From assembly GCA_009594865.1 (NCBI GenBank), contig VOPT01000051.1:62001-126000 (forward strand): a stretch of 64,000 nt of DNA, read 5' to 3'. The notes below the pieces were generated by a model, which was not told the origin of the DNA, did no database searches, and saw only the letters and a program-made list of their open reading frames with translations. Numbering within the stretch: position 1 is the first letter of the stretch; the number at the start of each line of letters is the position of its first letter. Shown here piece by piece: positions 1 to 8,036 of this stretch. Position numbers and translations under genes: made by a program. Source of the stretch: Nitrospira sp. (lineage in GTDB: Bacteria > Nitrospirota > Nitrospiria > Nitrospirales > Nitrospiraceae).

Positions 1-587
1 TGACGTGGTCGACCGACGGGTTGCTCAACGAATATGGAAATATCTGCGTCGGAATTGAAGGGGGAGAGGAGGTTCACCTGCGGCCCTTGGAGGGATACGA
101 GACGATTGAATTGGACGGCCTGCTCTACGAGGCGTTCAACACGTCAGGCGGGTTGGGTACCCTGGCAGACACCTATCGAGGCCGGGTTCGGACGATGAAT
201 TATAAGACGCTGCGGTACCCCGGCCATTGCGAAAAGATCCAATTCCTCATGAACGATCTCAAGCTGAATGAGGACCGGGAGACGCTCAAACGTATCCTGG
301 AGCGGGCGATTCCGCAGACGCATCAAGACGTGGTGTTGATGTACGCCGCGGTGACGGGAACTCGAAAGGGTGAGTTGTTTGAAGAGACCTACGTGAAGAA
401 AGTCTACCCTCGGACGATGCTCCGCCGCACTTGGTCTGCGATTCAAGTCACCACCGCGTCATCCTTGTGTTGTGTGCTTGATCTGGTGCTCGCGCAGCCA
501 TCCGCCTATCGGGGATTCATCAGGCAGGAACATTTCTCCTTGCAGGACGTGTTGGACAATCGCTTCGGAGACTGTTTCCGATCCTAG
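1..587 (+). CDS. Saccharopine dehydrogenase family protein, C-terminal part (cut by window edge)
   Basis: The frame is open from base 3 and ends at 587, so only about 194 C-terminal residues are present; the start lies outside the window. The visible part carries the family's C-terminal features: a DG-x-x-NEY segment near the beginning, the GGLGTLADTY region and the MNYKTLRYPGH motif typical of bacterial saccharopine dehydrogenase / lysine-ketoglutarate reductase-type enzymes. The enzyme family splits or forms saccharopine with NAD(P). The gene ends 7 bp before a likely aminoadipate semialdehyde dehydrogenase, which uses the aldehyde product, so the two probably form one operon for lysine degradation through saccharopine. 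The N-terminal nucleotide-binding domain cannot be checked here. Confidence 0.82.
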   Translation, partial: TWSTDGLLNEYGNICVGIEGGEEVHLRPLEGYETIELDGLLYEAFNTSGGLGTLADTYRGRVRTMNYKTLRYPGHCEKIQFLMNDLKLNEDRETLKRILERAIPQTHQDVVLMYAAVTGTRKGELFEETYVKKVYPRTMLRRTWSAIQVTTASSLCCVLDLVLAQPSAYRGFIRQEHFSLQDVLDNRFGDCFRS

Positions 588-594
588 GTCAATC

Positions 595-2151
595 ATGACG
601 ATAGAAGAAGTCTTCACACGGCTGGATTTGGCCCCGGAACAATCGGGGGGAGGCTCTGCTTCCTCAACCTGGACGCGTACGACGCAGGCAGGAGTGATCG
701 AATCCCGGAATCCCTCGACAGGACTCACGTTAGGCCGAGTCTATGGGTGCTCCGATGACGACTACGACGCCCTGGTGACCGGCTTGCACGACACGCATCG
801 GTCATGGCGGACGGTGCCCGCGCCGAAACGAGGCGAGGTCATCCGCCGGATCGGTCAGGCGCTGAGAGAACAGAAAGATGCCCTCGGCAGTCTGATTGCT
901 CTCGAAGTGGGAAAGATTAAAGCCGAGGGCGATGGCGAAGTGCAGGAGATGATCGACATGGCCGATTTTGCCGTGGGGCTCTCCCGCATGTTGTACGGGC
1001 GCACCATGCATTCGGAACGGCCGCAACACCGGATGTACGAACAATGGCATCCCTTGGGCGTGGTAGGTGTCATCACCGCGTTTAACTTTCCGGTCGCGGT
1101 CTGGGCCTGGAATGCATTCATCGCGGCTGTGACGGGCAATACAGTGTTGTGGAAACCTTCCCCAAAGGCGCCGCTCTGTGCGGTAGGGATACAGCATCTC
1201 TGCAATCGCGTCTTGGACGATGCCGGACACCCGGGTGTCTTCGCGCTTTGTACGACGGACCGGGTCGAACTGGCCGAGCGCATGGTTCGAGATGAACGGC
1301 TTCCGCTGATCTCCTTTACCGGTTCGGTGCCGGTGGGAAGGCATGTGGCGGAGGTGGTGGGGCGTCGCCTGGGTCGGAGCCTGTTGGAACTGAGCGGAAA
1401 CAACGCCATCATCGTCGATGAGACCGCCGATCTGGAATTGGCCACCAGCGCGATTGTCTTCGGCGCGGTCGGCACGGCCGGACAACGTTGCACCAGCACC
1501 AGGCGGGTGATTGTGCAGGAATCCCGGTACGACGCATTCGTGTCGCGCCTCCTCTTTGCCTATAGGCAGGTGACCATCGGAGATCCGCTTCAGCCGAATG
1601 TCATGATGGGGCCGCTGATCGATGGCGAAGCCGTGGCGCGGTATCAATCGGCACTCGATGACGTCAGGCAAGCCGGCGGCGAGGTGCTCTGCGGGGGGCG
1701 GGTCTTATCTCGTTCGGGATATTTTGTCGAACCGACGATTGTGCGAGCCCAGAATCATTGGAAGATTGTTCAGCAGGAAACGTTTGCACCGATCCTGTAC
1801 GTCATGACCTATCGAACGCTCGATGAGGCCATCGAGATGCAGAACGCGGTTCCTCAAGGATTATCGTCCGCGTTGTTTACCACTCACCTCCGCCATAGCG
1901 AGGCTTTCCTGTCGGCGGCGGGCAGTGATTGCGGCATTGCCAACATCAACATCGGCACCTCCGGCGCGGAGATCGGCGGAGCATTCGGCGGAGAGAAGCA
2001 AACCGGTGGCGGACGTGAAGCGGGATCTGACGCCTGGAAGGCCTATATGCGGCGTCAGACCACGACAATCAATTGGGGGACTGCATTGCCGCTGGCGCAA
2101 GGAATCACTTTCGGGCGGTCGGAAGGAGGACAGCATGGGGCAAGCCGCTGA
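595..2151 (+). CDS. amaB: L-aminoadipate-semialdehyde (piperideine-6-carboxylate) dehydrogenase, ALDH7/antiquitin type
   Basis: A 518-residue aldehyde dehydrogenase, the normal length for ALDH7. Visible landmarks are Asn164 in AFNFP, the general base Glu265 in LLELSGNN and the nucleophile Cys299 in GTAGQRCTSTRR. The C-terminal region with IGGAFGGEKQTGGGREAGSD and SDAWKAYMRR is characteristic of the antiquitin subgroup, which oxidises 2-aminoadipate 6-semialdehyde to 2-aminoadipate with NAD. The ATG at 595 is chosen because the longer upstream reading frame overlaps the previous gene. The saccharopine dehydrogenase just upstream supplies the expected substrate. The stop overlaps the start of the next gene by 17 bp, suggesting translational coupling. 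The symbol follows the pseudomonad enzyme; function is inferred from subfamily motifs plus context. Confidence 0.88.
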   Translation: MTIEEVFTRLDLAPEQSGGGSASSTWTRTTQAGVIESRNPSTGLTLGRVYGCSDDDYDALVTGLHDTHRSWRTVPAPKRGEVIRRIGQALREQKDALGSLIALEVGKIKAEGDGEVQEMIDMADFAVGLSRMLYGRTMHSERPQHRMYEQWHPLGVVGVITAFNFPVAVWAWNAFIAAVTGNTVLWKPSPKAPLCAVGIQHLCNRVLDDAGHPGVFALCTTDRVELAERMVRDERLPLISFTGSVPVGRHVAEVVGRRLGRSLLELSGNNAIIVDETADLELATSAIVFGAVGTAGQRCTSTRRVIVQESRYDAFVSRLLFAYRQVTIGDPLQPNVMMGPLIDGEAVARYQSALDDVRQAGGEVLCGGRVLSRSGYFVEPTIVRAQNHWKIVQQETFAPILYVMTYRTLDEAIEMQNAVPQGLSSALFTTHLRHSEAFLSAAGSDCGIANINIGTSGAEIGGAFGGEKQTGGGREAGSDAWKAYMRRQTTTINWGTALPLAQGITFGRSEGGQHGASR

Positions 2152-2728
2152 ACTGGATGCCGTGATTGCTCGAATGACGGCGGACTTCCTCGCGCAGAAC
2201 AGCGCGGCTGGAATGCTTCGCCGCGCATTGGACGACATCGGCGTGGGGTTTGTGCCGGTGATGGACCATTTGACGATCCGAACCATGGACATCGACCACC
2301 GTGCGGAGGAATTCATTGCCCTCGGGTACACGTACGACGAAACGATATACTACGACGACTGGTATGCCAAAGTGTTCAGGAAAGCCGGCTATCCGGCGTT
2401 GTTTGTCGATCAGGCGTATCCGGACGCTCGCGGTCAGACCAGTATCATTCCGCGTTGGGTCGAAAAATTCGGCGATCGTGTGTTTCATCATGTGGCGGTC
2501 CGGGTCGAGGACATTGATCAAGCGATTCTGAAGCTGAAATCGAAGGGTGTGGTCTTTGCCGGAGAAATCGTCGGCGCCCGGGGAGGACCGCTGCGGCAGA
2601 TCTTTACTGCGCCTGAGATGATCGACGGACAACCGTTTTCGGTACTGGAACTTGCCGAACGGCATCAGGGGTATCAGGGGTTTCTTCCTCCCCAAGCCGA
2701 TAGTCTGATGCGCTCCACCGTGCGCTAA
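2135..2728 (+). CDS. VOC-superfamily protein, possible metal-dependent oxygenase of lysine catabolism
   Basis: A 197-residue protein starting at an ATG with a GGAAGGAGGA ribosome site, inside the last codons of the dehydrogenase gene. It has two halves of glyoxalase/4-hydroxyphenylpyruvate-dioxygenase (VOC) type. Candidate metal ligands are His45 (MDHLTIRT), His119 (FHHVAVRV) and Glu172 (VLELAER), the usual His-His-Glu set of VOC oxygenases. The tail ends QADSLMRSTVR. Overlap with the aminoadipate semialdehyde dehydrogenase ties it to the same pathway. A role on 2-aminoadipate or 2-oxoadipate, as known for the VOC-like DUF1338 (HglS) enzymes, is only an inference; the protein is much shorter than HglS. 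Confidence 0.75.
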   Translation: MGQAAELDAVIARMTADFLAQNSAAGMLRRALDDIGVGFVPVMDHLTIRTMDIDHRAEEFIALGYTYDETIYYDDWYAKVFRKAGYPALFVDQAYPDARGQTSIIPRWVEKFGDRVFHHVAVRVEDIDQAILKLKSKGVVFAGEIVGARGGPLRQIFTAPEMIDGQPFSVLELAERHQGYQGFLPPQADSLMRSTVR

Positions 2729-2786
2729 GGACCGGTGGCATCACCGCTCCATCGACGACGGCTGCATATGTCGGTACCGTCTCACC

Positions 2787-2814
2787 TTGCATGATCGCTA
2801 AATCTGCGTACAAT
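2787..2814 (+). promoter_or_regulatory. Putative sigma70-type promoter of the cytochrome c peroxidase gene
   Basis: A TTGCAT box at 2787-2792 and a TACAAT box at 2809-2814 are separated by 16 bp, about 65 bp before the peroxidase start. The match is fair, and the position between two unrelated genes fits a new transcription unit. No operator is obvious. Confidence 0.4.
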
Positions 2815-2878
2815 GGCCTGCACGATAGCAGTCAGTCCATCGGTTTGATGACACCACGCCCACAAGGAGGTCATATCT

Positions 2879-3949
2879 ATGGTGCGAACGGTTTTGCCGC
2901 GCTGCTTCATCCTCGTACTGCTGTCTGTCTCTGCCTTCGGAATTGGTGAAGGGCTGGTCGGTGCCTCACCAGCCAGCCACGCGCCTCATGGGACGGTGAC
3001 CGTCGACGACGTAACGGTGCCTGATATCGGGCCACTGCCGACTGTGGTGCCGATCCCGTCTTCGAACGTGAATTACGCCGCCAAAATCGAGCTGGGAAAG
3101 CAGCTGTATTTCGACGGACGATTATCCAAAAACAACGCGATCTCCTGCGCGTTTTGTCATAACCCGGGAACGGGATTTGCGGACTTGCGCCAGACGTCCA
3201 TCGGCGTCGGTGGAGGAATTGGTGGTCGCCAATCGCCGACGGTCTACAATACCGGCTTCAATCATGTGCAATTTTGGGATGGTCGTGCGCGGTCGTTAGA
3301 AGAACAAGCGATCGGGCCCATCCACAACCCGGTTGAAATGGCGGAGACCCATGAACACGTGGTTGCAAAACTGGGCAAGATCAAGGGGTATCAACAACAA
3401 TTCCGAGCCGTCTTCGGGACGGATGTCAATCTGCAGGGAATTGCTGAGGCCATTGCTGCCTATGAGCGTACGGTGCTCTCCACGAATTCCGCCTTTGATA
3501 AATACGTGCTCGGTGATGCAAAGGCCATGGATGAAGCCGCAGTTCGAGGGTTGGGCCTCTTTAAGGGAAAGGCGCGGTGTATTGTGTGTCACAACGGGCC
3601 GAACTTTACCGACAACCAGTTCCACAATCTCGGGGTTCCTCAAGTCGGGCCGATGAAGGAAGATCTCGGTCGATACAACGTCAGCAGGGCCGATAAAGAC
3701 AAGGGGGCATTCAAAACGCCCACTCTTCGCAGTATTACGGAGACTGCTCCCTATATGCATGACGGCGCTTTCAAAACACTGGAGGAAGTCGTCGAATTTT
3801 TAGATCAGGGAGGCGGCAGCAATCCGACTCTCAGCCCGCTGATGCGTCCCCTCGGTCTGACCGCAGAGGAGAAAGCCGATCTGGTGATGTTTCTGAAGGC
3901 GCTGACGGGAGAGCCGATAAAGTTCAGCATGCCGCAGTTGCCGAAATAA
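2879..3949 (+). CDS. Di-haem cytochrome c peroxidase (CcpA/MauG family)
   Basis: A 356-residue exported protein. Residues 1-30 form a signal peptide with a hydrophobic core. Two haem c sites are visible: Cys90-x2-Cys93-His94 (SCAFCHN) and Cys234-x2-Cys237-His238 (RCIVCHNG). The order, spacing and the FWDGRARSLEEQA and ETAPYMHDGAF segments match bacterial di-haem peroxidases, which reduce periplasmic hydrogen peroxide with electrons from small c-type cytochromes. An AAGGAGG ribosome site lies 8 bp before the ATG. A mono-haem cytochrome c gene 1.3 kb downstream on the same strand could be its electron donor. MauG-like modifying enzymes share the fold, but no substrate protein is nearby, so peroxidase is the best call. 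Confidence 0.92.
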   Translation: MVRTVLPRCFILVLLSVSAFGIGEGLVGASPASHAPHGTVTVDDVTVPDIGPLPTVVPIPSSNVNYAAKIELGKQLYFDGRLSKNNAISCAFCHNPGTGFADLRQTSIGVGGGIGGRQSPTVYNTGFNHVQFWDGRARSLEEQAIGPIHNPVEMAETHEHVVAKLGKIKGYQQQFRAVFGTDVNLQGIAEAIAAYERTVLSTNSAFDKYVLGDAKAMDEAAVRGLGLFKGKARCIVCHNGPNFTDNQFHNLGVPQVGPMKEDLGRYNVSRADKDKGAFKTPTLRSITETAPYMHDGAFKTLEEVVEFLDQGGGSNPTLSPLMRPLGLTAEEKADLVMFLKALTGEPIKFSMPQLPK

Positions 3950-4060
3950 ATCGCGAATCCTTTCGGACAGTGGTGACTCTTACGGGCAGAGAGGCACGAG
4001 GGATAGGTCTGTCGATAAGACCCATCAATGCATTCCAACCCCAACCAGAGGAGGCCTTCT

Positions 4061-4567
4061 ATGTTTCGACAACTTTGCGTGCTTGGTGCGAGCACGCTCG
4101 CGCTCGCCATGGGCGGGCCGGCACTTGCCGCGGATATGAAGCCGGGTCCGGCCGACGGATTCGATATTCATGTGATGGCTCCGCATAAGATGGAAGACGG
4201 ATCGGTGGCCGGTCCCTTCCATCACTATTGCAAAGCCATCAAACCGGAGGTCTTGCAGTGTTTGTTGTTCGAATCCACGGCGCCGAATGCCGTGTTGACG
4301 GATGTGGAGTACTTCGTGGCGAAACCCGTCTCTCGATCGGCGGTGCCGCTGGATGTGTGGAACAAGTTCTATCACGATCATGAGGTCGAAATCGCCACCG
4401 GTCGTGTTCAAGTGCTGGACATGTCGGATGCGCAGGCGAAAGAAGTGGCCGCAGCGGCAGCCAAGACGGACGGCATTATCTTTCACTTATGGCCAAAAGG
4501 TGCAAAAGCTCCTGACGGATCGGTTGGTCATCCGACGTCGGTGGGGCATAAGCCTAGGACGGAATAA
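4061..4567 (+). CDS. DUF1264 family exported protein, copy 1
   Basis: A 168-residue protein starting at ATG 4061, just after an AGAGGAGG site; an in-frame ATG at 4028 has no ribosome site. A signal peptide ending near PALAA precedes the DUF1264 domain, recognised by IHVMAPHKMEDGS, FHHYCKAI, LQCLLFES and the WNKFYHDHEVE segment. The family includes plant oil-body-associated proteins and many bacterial proteins of unknown function. The His- and Glu-rich HDHEVE core could bind metal, but this is not established. A close paralog with a lipid anchor lies 53 bp downstream. Confidence 0.88.
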   Translation: MFRQLCVLGASTLALAMGGPALAADMKPGPADGFDIHVMAPHKMEDGSVAGPFHHYCKAIKPEVLQCLLFESTAPNAVLTDVEYFVAKPVSRSAVPLDVWNKFYHDHEVEIATGRVQVLDMSDAQAKEVAAAAAKTDGIIFHLWPKGAKAPDGSVGHPTSVGHKPRTE

Positions 4568-4620
4568 CCTCGCATTCGTGAACGATCGACGATCTGTAGA
4601 CCTATGGTAAGGAGGCCATT

Positions 4621-5175
4621 ATGCGAAGTGCGATTGCGATGATCGGGTTGTGCGCGGCGGTCCTCACGGCTGCCGGTTGTGCGGAAACGTCTCATGAAAT
4701 GAAGTCTACGGCCGCGGCTGCGCCGGCCGCAGCCGCGGCGAAGGCCATGCCGACACCGGCTCAGGGGTATACCATTCATGTGATGGCTCCCCATAAATTT
4801 GAAGACGGGACGGTGCATGGTCCCTATCACCATTACTGTAAGCCGATTTCCCCCGAGATCTTGCAGTGTTTGTTGTTTGAATCCACGGACTCGAACGCCT
4901 TATTGACTGACATCGAGTATTTCGTGGCCAAATCTGTGTCGCGAGCCCATGTTCCATTGGAAACGTGGAATAAGTACTACCACGATCACGAAGTGGAAAT
5001 TGCGACGGGCCGCGTTCAAATCCTCGACATGCCGGACGCGCAGGCCAAGGAAGTGGCTGCGGTCGCGGCGAAGACCGACGGGATCATTTTCCATCTCTGG
5101 CCGGACGGGGCGAAGGCGCCGAACGGGGAAGTGGGACATCCGCAGTCGGTGGGCCATAAGCATCGGACGGAATAA
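4621..5175 (+). CDS. DUF1264 family lipoprotein, copy 2
   Basis: A 184-residue paralog of the preceding gene, sharing nearly all of the domain core (IHVMAPHKFEDG, LQCLLFES, YYHDHEVEIATGRVQ). Unlike copy 1 it begins with a lipoprotein signal ending in a TAAGC lipobox, with Cys20 the likely lipidated residue. An Ala/Pro-rich linker of about 25 residues follows, so the same domain should sit in the periplasm as a free protein (copy 1) and on a membrane (copy 2). An AAGGAGG site precedes the ATG by 5 bp. Function is unknown. A strong terminator follows, so the two paralogs probably end one transcript. Confidence 0.88.
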   Translation: MRSAIAMIGLCAAVLTAAGCAETSHEMKSTAAAAPAAAAAKAMPTPAQGYTIHVMAPHKFEDGTVHGPYHHYCKPISPEILQCLLFESTDSNALLTDIEYFVAKSVSRAHVPLETWNKYYHDHEVEIATGRVQILDMPDAQAKEVAAVAAKTDGIIFHLWPDGAKAPNGEVGHPQSVGHKHRTE

Positions 5176-5196
5176 GCGGACTGGTTGAAATCATCG

Positions 5197-5240
5197 GGCG
5201 GAGAGGACGCGTTCGGCGTCTTCTCCGCCTGCATTATTTT
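5197..5240 (+). terminator. Rho-independent terminator after the DUF1264 pair
   Basis: A 14-bp stem (left arm 5197-5210, right arm 5216-5229, one G-T wobble) with a 5-base loop is followed by a short T-rich stretch (GCATTATTTT). It lies 21 bp after the second DUF1264 stop and just before the ribosome site of the cytochrome gene. Confidence 0.8.
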
Positions 5241-5259
5241 GGAGAGAGGAATAGCTGGG

Positions 5260-5706
5260 ATGAAAGTCGGATATCTCTTTCTTTTGGCCTTGGCACTAGT
5301 TGTCGTGGGGGCCACAGCCTGGTCTGCGGATTCAGAAGTGTTGCGCCCTCGCGTGCCGGTCGATCAGATGGAGGCGGCGCGTGCGGTCACGAATCCATTT
5401 CCGGTGACGCCGGATATGCGTGAGAAGGGAAGAGCCCTGTTTGAAGGCAAGGCCTTTTGTCGTGCCTGTCACGGGAATGATGGGAAGGGCCTGGGTATGG
5501 ATCTGGACTATTCCACCTTTAAGGGCCCGCTACCCCGAAATTTCACGGACAAGATGTGGCAACAGGCACGCACAGACGGCGAATTGTTCTGGATTCTAAA
5601 AAATGGGAGCCCAGGAACAGATATGGCGCCGTTTATTCCTTTAGTGCTGACCGAAGAAGAGGCTTGGCAGGTGCTGATGTATGTGCGTTCATTCGGAGGA
5701 AGATGA
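5260..5706 (+). CDS. Mono-haem cytochrome c, exported
   Basis: A 148-residue class I-like cytochrome. ATG 5260 is preceded by GGAGAGAGG; longer in-frame starts run into the terminator hairpin. Residues 1-23 are a signal peptide (VVGATAWSA). The haem site is Cys67-x2-Cys70-His71 (FCRACHG), and a GSPGTDMAPF segment supplies a plausible distal methionine. It probably carries electrons in the periplasm, and the upstream di-haem peroxidase is a possible partner. Such single-haem proteins also serve other respiratory chains, so the partner is an inference. Confidence 0.87.
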   Translation: MKVGYLFLLALALVVVGATAWSADSEVLRPRVPVDQMEAARAVTNPFPVTPDMREKGRALFEGKAFCRACHGNDGKGLGMDLDYSTFKGPLPRNFTDKMWQQARTDGELFWILKNGSPGTDMAPFIPLVLTEEEAWQVLMYVRSFGGR

Positions 5707-5771
5707 ATCTGCCCGCTCGAATGCAATGAGGGGCGATGAGTCTGGGCCGGAGAGGGTGCTAATGGGGAGTA

Positions 5772-6218
5772 TCAGCGGCGATAAGCGGTTAAGAATTGCT
5801 CCAGGCGGTGACGCTCCAAGGCGGGTAGCCGGAGGAATTCGAGGCCGAAATAGTGTGTGCGGACCCAGCGGACAGCGGCGAGGTCGATGACCAATGCCGG
5901 GGCATTGTCTGGCAGCAGGAGTCGTACGGTCAGGTAGCTGCCCTCCATCACCGCTCGCTCACCTTCGAGAAGGCATCCATCCGATGAGAGGTTGAGAACC
6001 GTCCCTTCTCCAATGAATGGAGCTCCGGCAAACATGACCGGAAAGGCAATGCCCAGGCGGTCGCGAGATCGTTGAAAGGTGAGAGTGGTTTGTGATGAAG
6101 AGGGATGGATTCGTGACGTTCGGACTGTTGAAAGATGTGACTGCATGGTCGGCATTGTAGTAGCGAGAGAGGCACTCCTTACATCCCACCTTAGGAGGGC
6201 TTCGCCGGTGTCGCTCAT
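5772..6218 (-). CDS. PilZ domain protein
   Basis: Up to 148 residues. The C-terminal 100 residues form a PilZ domain: an RSRDR element (RxxxR) followed about 25 residues later by NLSSDGCLLEG, matching the (D/N)xSxxG half of the cyclic-di-GMP site, then VDLAAVRWVRTHYFGLEFL. Both ligand-binding elements are intact, so binding of cyclic di-GMP is likely. The start is uncertain: ATG 6218 has no clear ribosome site, and ATGs at 6155 and 6146 would remove an N-terminus that shows no domain. No enzymatic domain is attached, so it would act as an adaptor. Neighbouring genes do not point to a target. Confidence 0.75.
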   Translation of the reverse strand: MSDTGEALLRWDVRSASLATTMPTMQSHLSTVRTSRIHPSSSQTTLTFQRSRDRLGIAFPVMFAGAPFIGEGTVLNLSSDGCLLEGERAVMEGSYLTVRLLLPDNAPALVIDLAAVRWVRTHYFGLEFLRLPALERHRLEQFLTAYRR

Positions 6219-6251
6219 TTCGCAATATTGCCAGGATCGTCGAGGCGCAAA

Positions 6252-6422
6252 TTACTGGCGGCTGGCGGCATAGAAGCGATAACTGCAGGATCGGCAGCGC
6301 CAGGGAAAGCGACCCAGCAGATGCCAAAGAAAATCGCGCCACCCTCGGCGCCCTGAGCGGCGCACCGTTCCGGGACACAGAGGGCAGGAATGCGAGCTGT
6401 CAGTAGGAGTTTCGATGGACAT
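6252..6422 (-). CDS. Small zinc-ribbon-like protein (56 residues)
   Basis: A 56-residue basic protein with two cysteine pairs, CPLC and CRSC, separated by a basic and aromatic segment (RRSGRRGWRDFLWHLLGRFPW). The pattern suggests one zinc ribbon that may sit near a membrane or nucleic acid. A TTG at 6449 would extend it by 9 residues; ATG 6422 is preferred, though neither has a convincing ribosome site. It is one of three tiny cysteine-pair genes within 1.3 kb. Function unknown. Confidence 0.5.
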   Translation of the reverse strand: MSIETPTDSSHSCPLCPGTVRRSGRRGWRDFLWHLLGRFPWRCRSCSYRFYAASRQ

Positions 6423-6551
6423 ATGTGTTGCTAGGAAGCGTACGCTCAATAGTTGATATGTACTTCGGGGGCAGTTGGACGCGGATGGTGGGCAGATACC
6501 GAGAGGAGGAGGCTGCGTGTTCCCTTCGACCGCGCTGCACCGGGGGATGCA

Positions 6552-6629
6552 TCACTCCTGCCACCACACCAAGCGAATCACGTAAATTCCGGCGACATAG
6601 GTTCCTGCAATGATAATGGCCCAGATCAT
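6552..6629 (-). CDS. 25-residue single-span membrane peptide
   Basis: A very short frame preceded by a strong AGGAGGGG ribosome site 3 bases before the ATG. The product has a hydrophobic stretch (IWAIIIAGTYVAGIYVIRL) and ends VWWQE. It looks like a one-helix membrane microprotein comparable in size to subunits such as CydX or KdpF, but no oxidase or transporter gene is adjacent. The support is the ribosome site plus the cleanly hydrophobic composition; there is no recognised family. Confidence 0.5.
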   Translation of the reverse strand: MIWAIIIAGTYVAGIYVIRLVWWQE

Positions 6630-7118
6630 GATCCCCTCCTGATTCTTTTGCGTCATCCTGGCGCATCAGTGAAATGCCATGCCCTGATCATTAGCAACTC
6701 GCGTACCATCAGCGCGTCCATCTTGTGGCTGCGTGTGACCGTCTCAATTCCTTCGTATTGACCGTTCGTGCCGCTGCAGAATGCTCTGCTCTCGTTGTCC
6801 GTCAACTTGGCGCTGTATCCAATCCGATAATCGCGAATCGATTTGGATACCAGACAGAACATGAGTCTGGATATGCCTAGCTGAGCAGCAGCGGGGTGGA
6901 GGTGCGCAATTCTATTGGTTGTACTGGAGCGTCCACGGTTTATGAGCGGTGTGCATAAAGATAATCACGGTAGCTCGCACCAGTCATTGACCCGTTTCTG
7001 ATGTCATCCAGCACGCAATCAGTCGCGGGGGAAGGAGTGGTCTCGAGATGGACTGACCATGCCGGGTCGCGGATGGGAAGTGGTTTCCCGTTGTTGCTTC
7101 GGTGCGTCAAGTAGAGGA
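6630..7118. other. Gene-poor stretch, no supported gene
   Basis: Open frames here (for example 6653-6862 on the minus strand) lack ribosome sites, domains and sensible composition. Nothing with clear repeats, RNA structure or an att site was seen. With the tiny genes around it, it may be eroded accessory DNA. Confidence 0.4.
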
Positions 7119-7274
7119 TCAGTGTTTCGACGAGTGCGACGAGGTGTTGCGTGCTCGTTGTTCGACTGCCAAGGCATGGGCCGTGATCGCGTAGTCGCAC
7201 TGTCCGCAGTGCAAAAAACCTCCCGTCGGGACCAAACTGTGATGCCGGCATCGGGGGCAGTCATAAATCTTCAT
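7119..7274 (-). CDS. Small zinc-ribbon protein (51 residues)
   Basis: A 51-residue frame with ATG at 7274, preceded by GAGAGGAG at good spacing. The protein starts MKIYDCPRCRHHSLVP and has a second pair, CGQC, 13 residues after the first (CPRC-x13-CGQC), a standard zinc ribbon. A hydrophilic tail follows. It is close in design to the 53-residue gene 90 bp upstream on the same strand, so the two may be co-transcribed. Such stand-alone ribbons often bind proteins or nucleic acids; the actual role is unknown. Confidence 0.6.
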   Translation of the reverse strand: MKIYDCPRCRHHSLVPTGGFLHCGQCDYAITAHALAVEQRARNTSSHSSKH

Positions 7275-7363
7275 TGGTGAACTCCTCTCGCAGCAATCGG
7301 ACGCATGGTGAAGGTATCGTGCTGATCAAAAGGGCAACACGGCCGCGACGTGATGTTCCCCGA

Positions 7364-7525
7364 TCAAGAATCATGTGCCGTGATTTTGCTCGGGATCTTC
7401 GTGGGGTAGTGCGCATGGAGAGCCTTCCGATCTCCGCAGTTGACGCAGCGCCACCGGCCATCTGGATCATAAAAATCATTTGATGGCTCGATTGCCAAAT
7501 AGCCTCCGCATCGGGAACACGTCAT
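7364..7525 (-). CDS. Small zinc-ribbon protein (53 residues)
   Basis: ATG 7525 follows an AAAGGAGAG site 8 bases upstream; a longer frame to 7582 has none. The product begins MTCSRCGGYLAIEP and has CSRC and CVNC pairs 21 residues apart, joined by an acidic and aromatic loop (NDFYDPDGRWR), which is a clean zinc-ribbon layout. It lies upstream of another tiny ribbon gene on the same strand. Function unknown; a regulatory or RNA-binding role is a guess. Confidence 0.65.
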   Translation of the reverse strand: MTCSRCGGYLAIEPSNDFYDPDGRWRCVNCGDRKALHAHYPTKIPSKITAHDS

Positions 7526-8036
7526 CGTTCCACTCTCCTTTCGCAACATTTCGCAGGAAGCCGCTGAATGGAGAGGCCGCAAAGAACAGGTTGCGCCTCC
7601 CCATCCAGCGGGTTCATCACCACGCTACTCCTCCGGTCTGATGGGCATGGTCAGCGCCGTATCATCTTCATGCGCGGGACTTTATCAACCGTTCAAGTCC
7701 TGGGTGCGCAGCAGATCGAAGCAGGGCAGCTCTCAATCATAGTATCGTCTGCCGGGCGTTTGAGGAATGTTCACTTTCCTGAATCAGGAAGACATTCAGG
7801 TCCTGGAGGTTGCAGTCGATTCGAGGCAACGGGTCGTTAGAACAGGCATCGGTTGTCGTCGAGCGAAAGCTAGAATCAGTCTAAATTTCCTATGAACTTA
7901 AGGAGGTAGGATCACGGTGCGACGTATCCGTTAGGTGCTCGCTGGTGAAGAGCTTCGAGCTCGACTGAATTCCGAGCGACGCTCGGTCATGAGGATTGAG
8001 GTGGCAGGGCGAGGGGGCTAAGGCGACAGGGTGCTG
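7526..8036. other. Intergenic stretch without a supported gene
   Basis: No frame here has a ribosome site plus a plausible protein. An AAGGAGG at about 7901 precedes a GTG that reaches a stop after five codons, so it does not mark a real gene. Confidence 0.4.

Noticed and set aside
802-1671. A 289-residue minus-strand open frame
   Set aside because: Opposite strand of a clear aldehyde dehydrogenase; no domain or ribosome site.
6653-6862. A 69-residue minus-strand open frame
   Set aside because: No ribosome site, domain or clear composition; cannot be supported.
7901-7935. A strong AAGGAGG followed by GTG
   Set aside because: The frame stops after five codons; no downstream gene depends on it.
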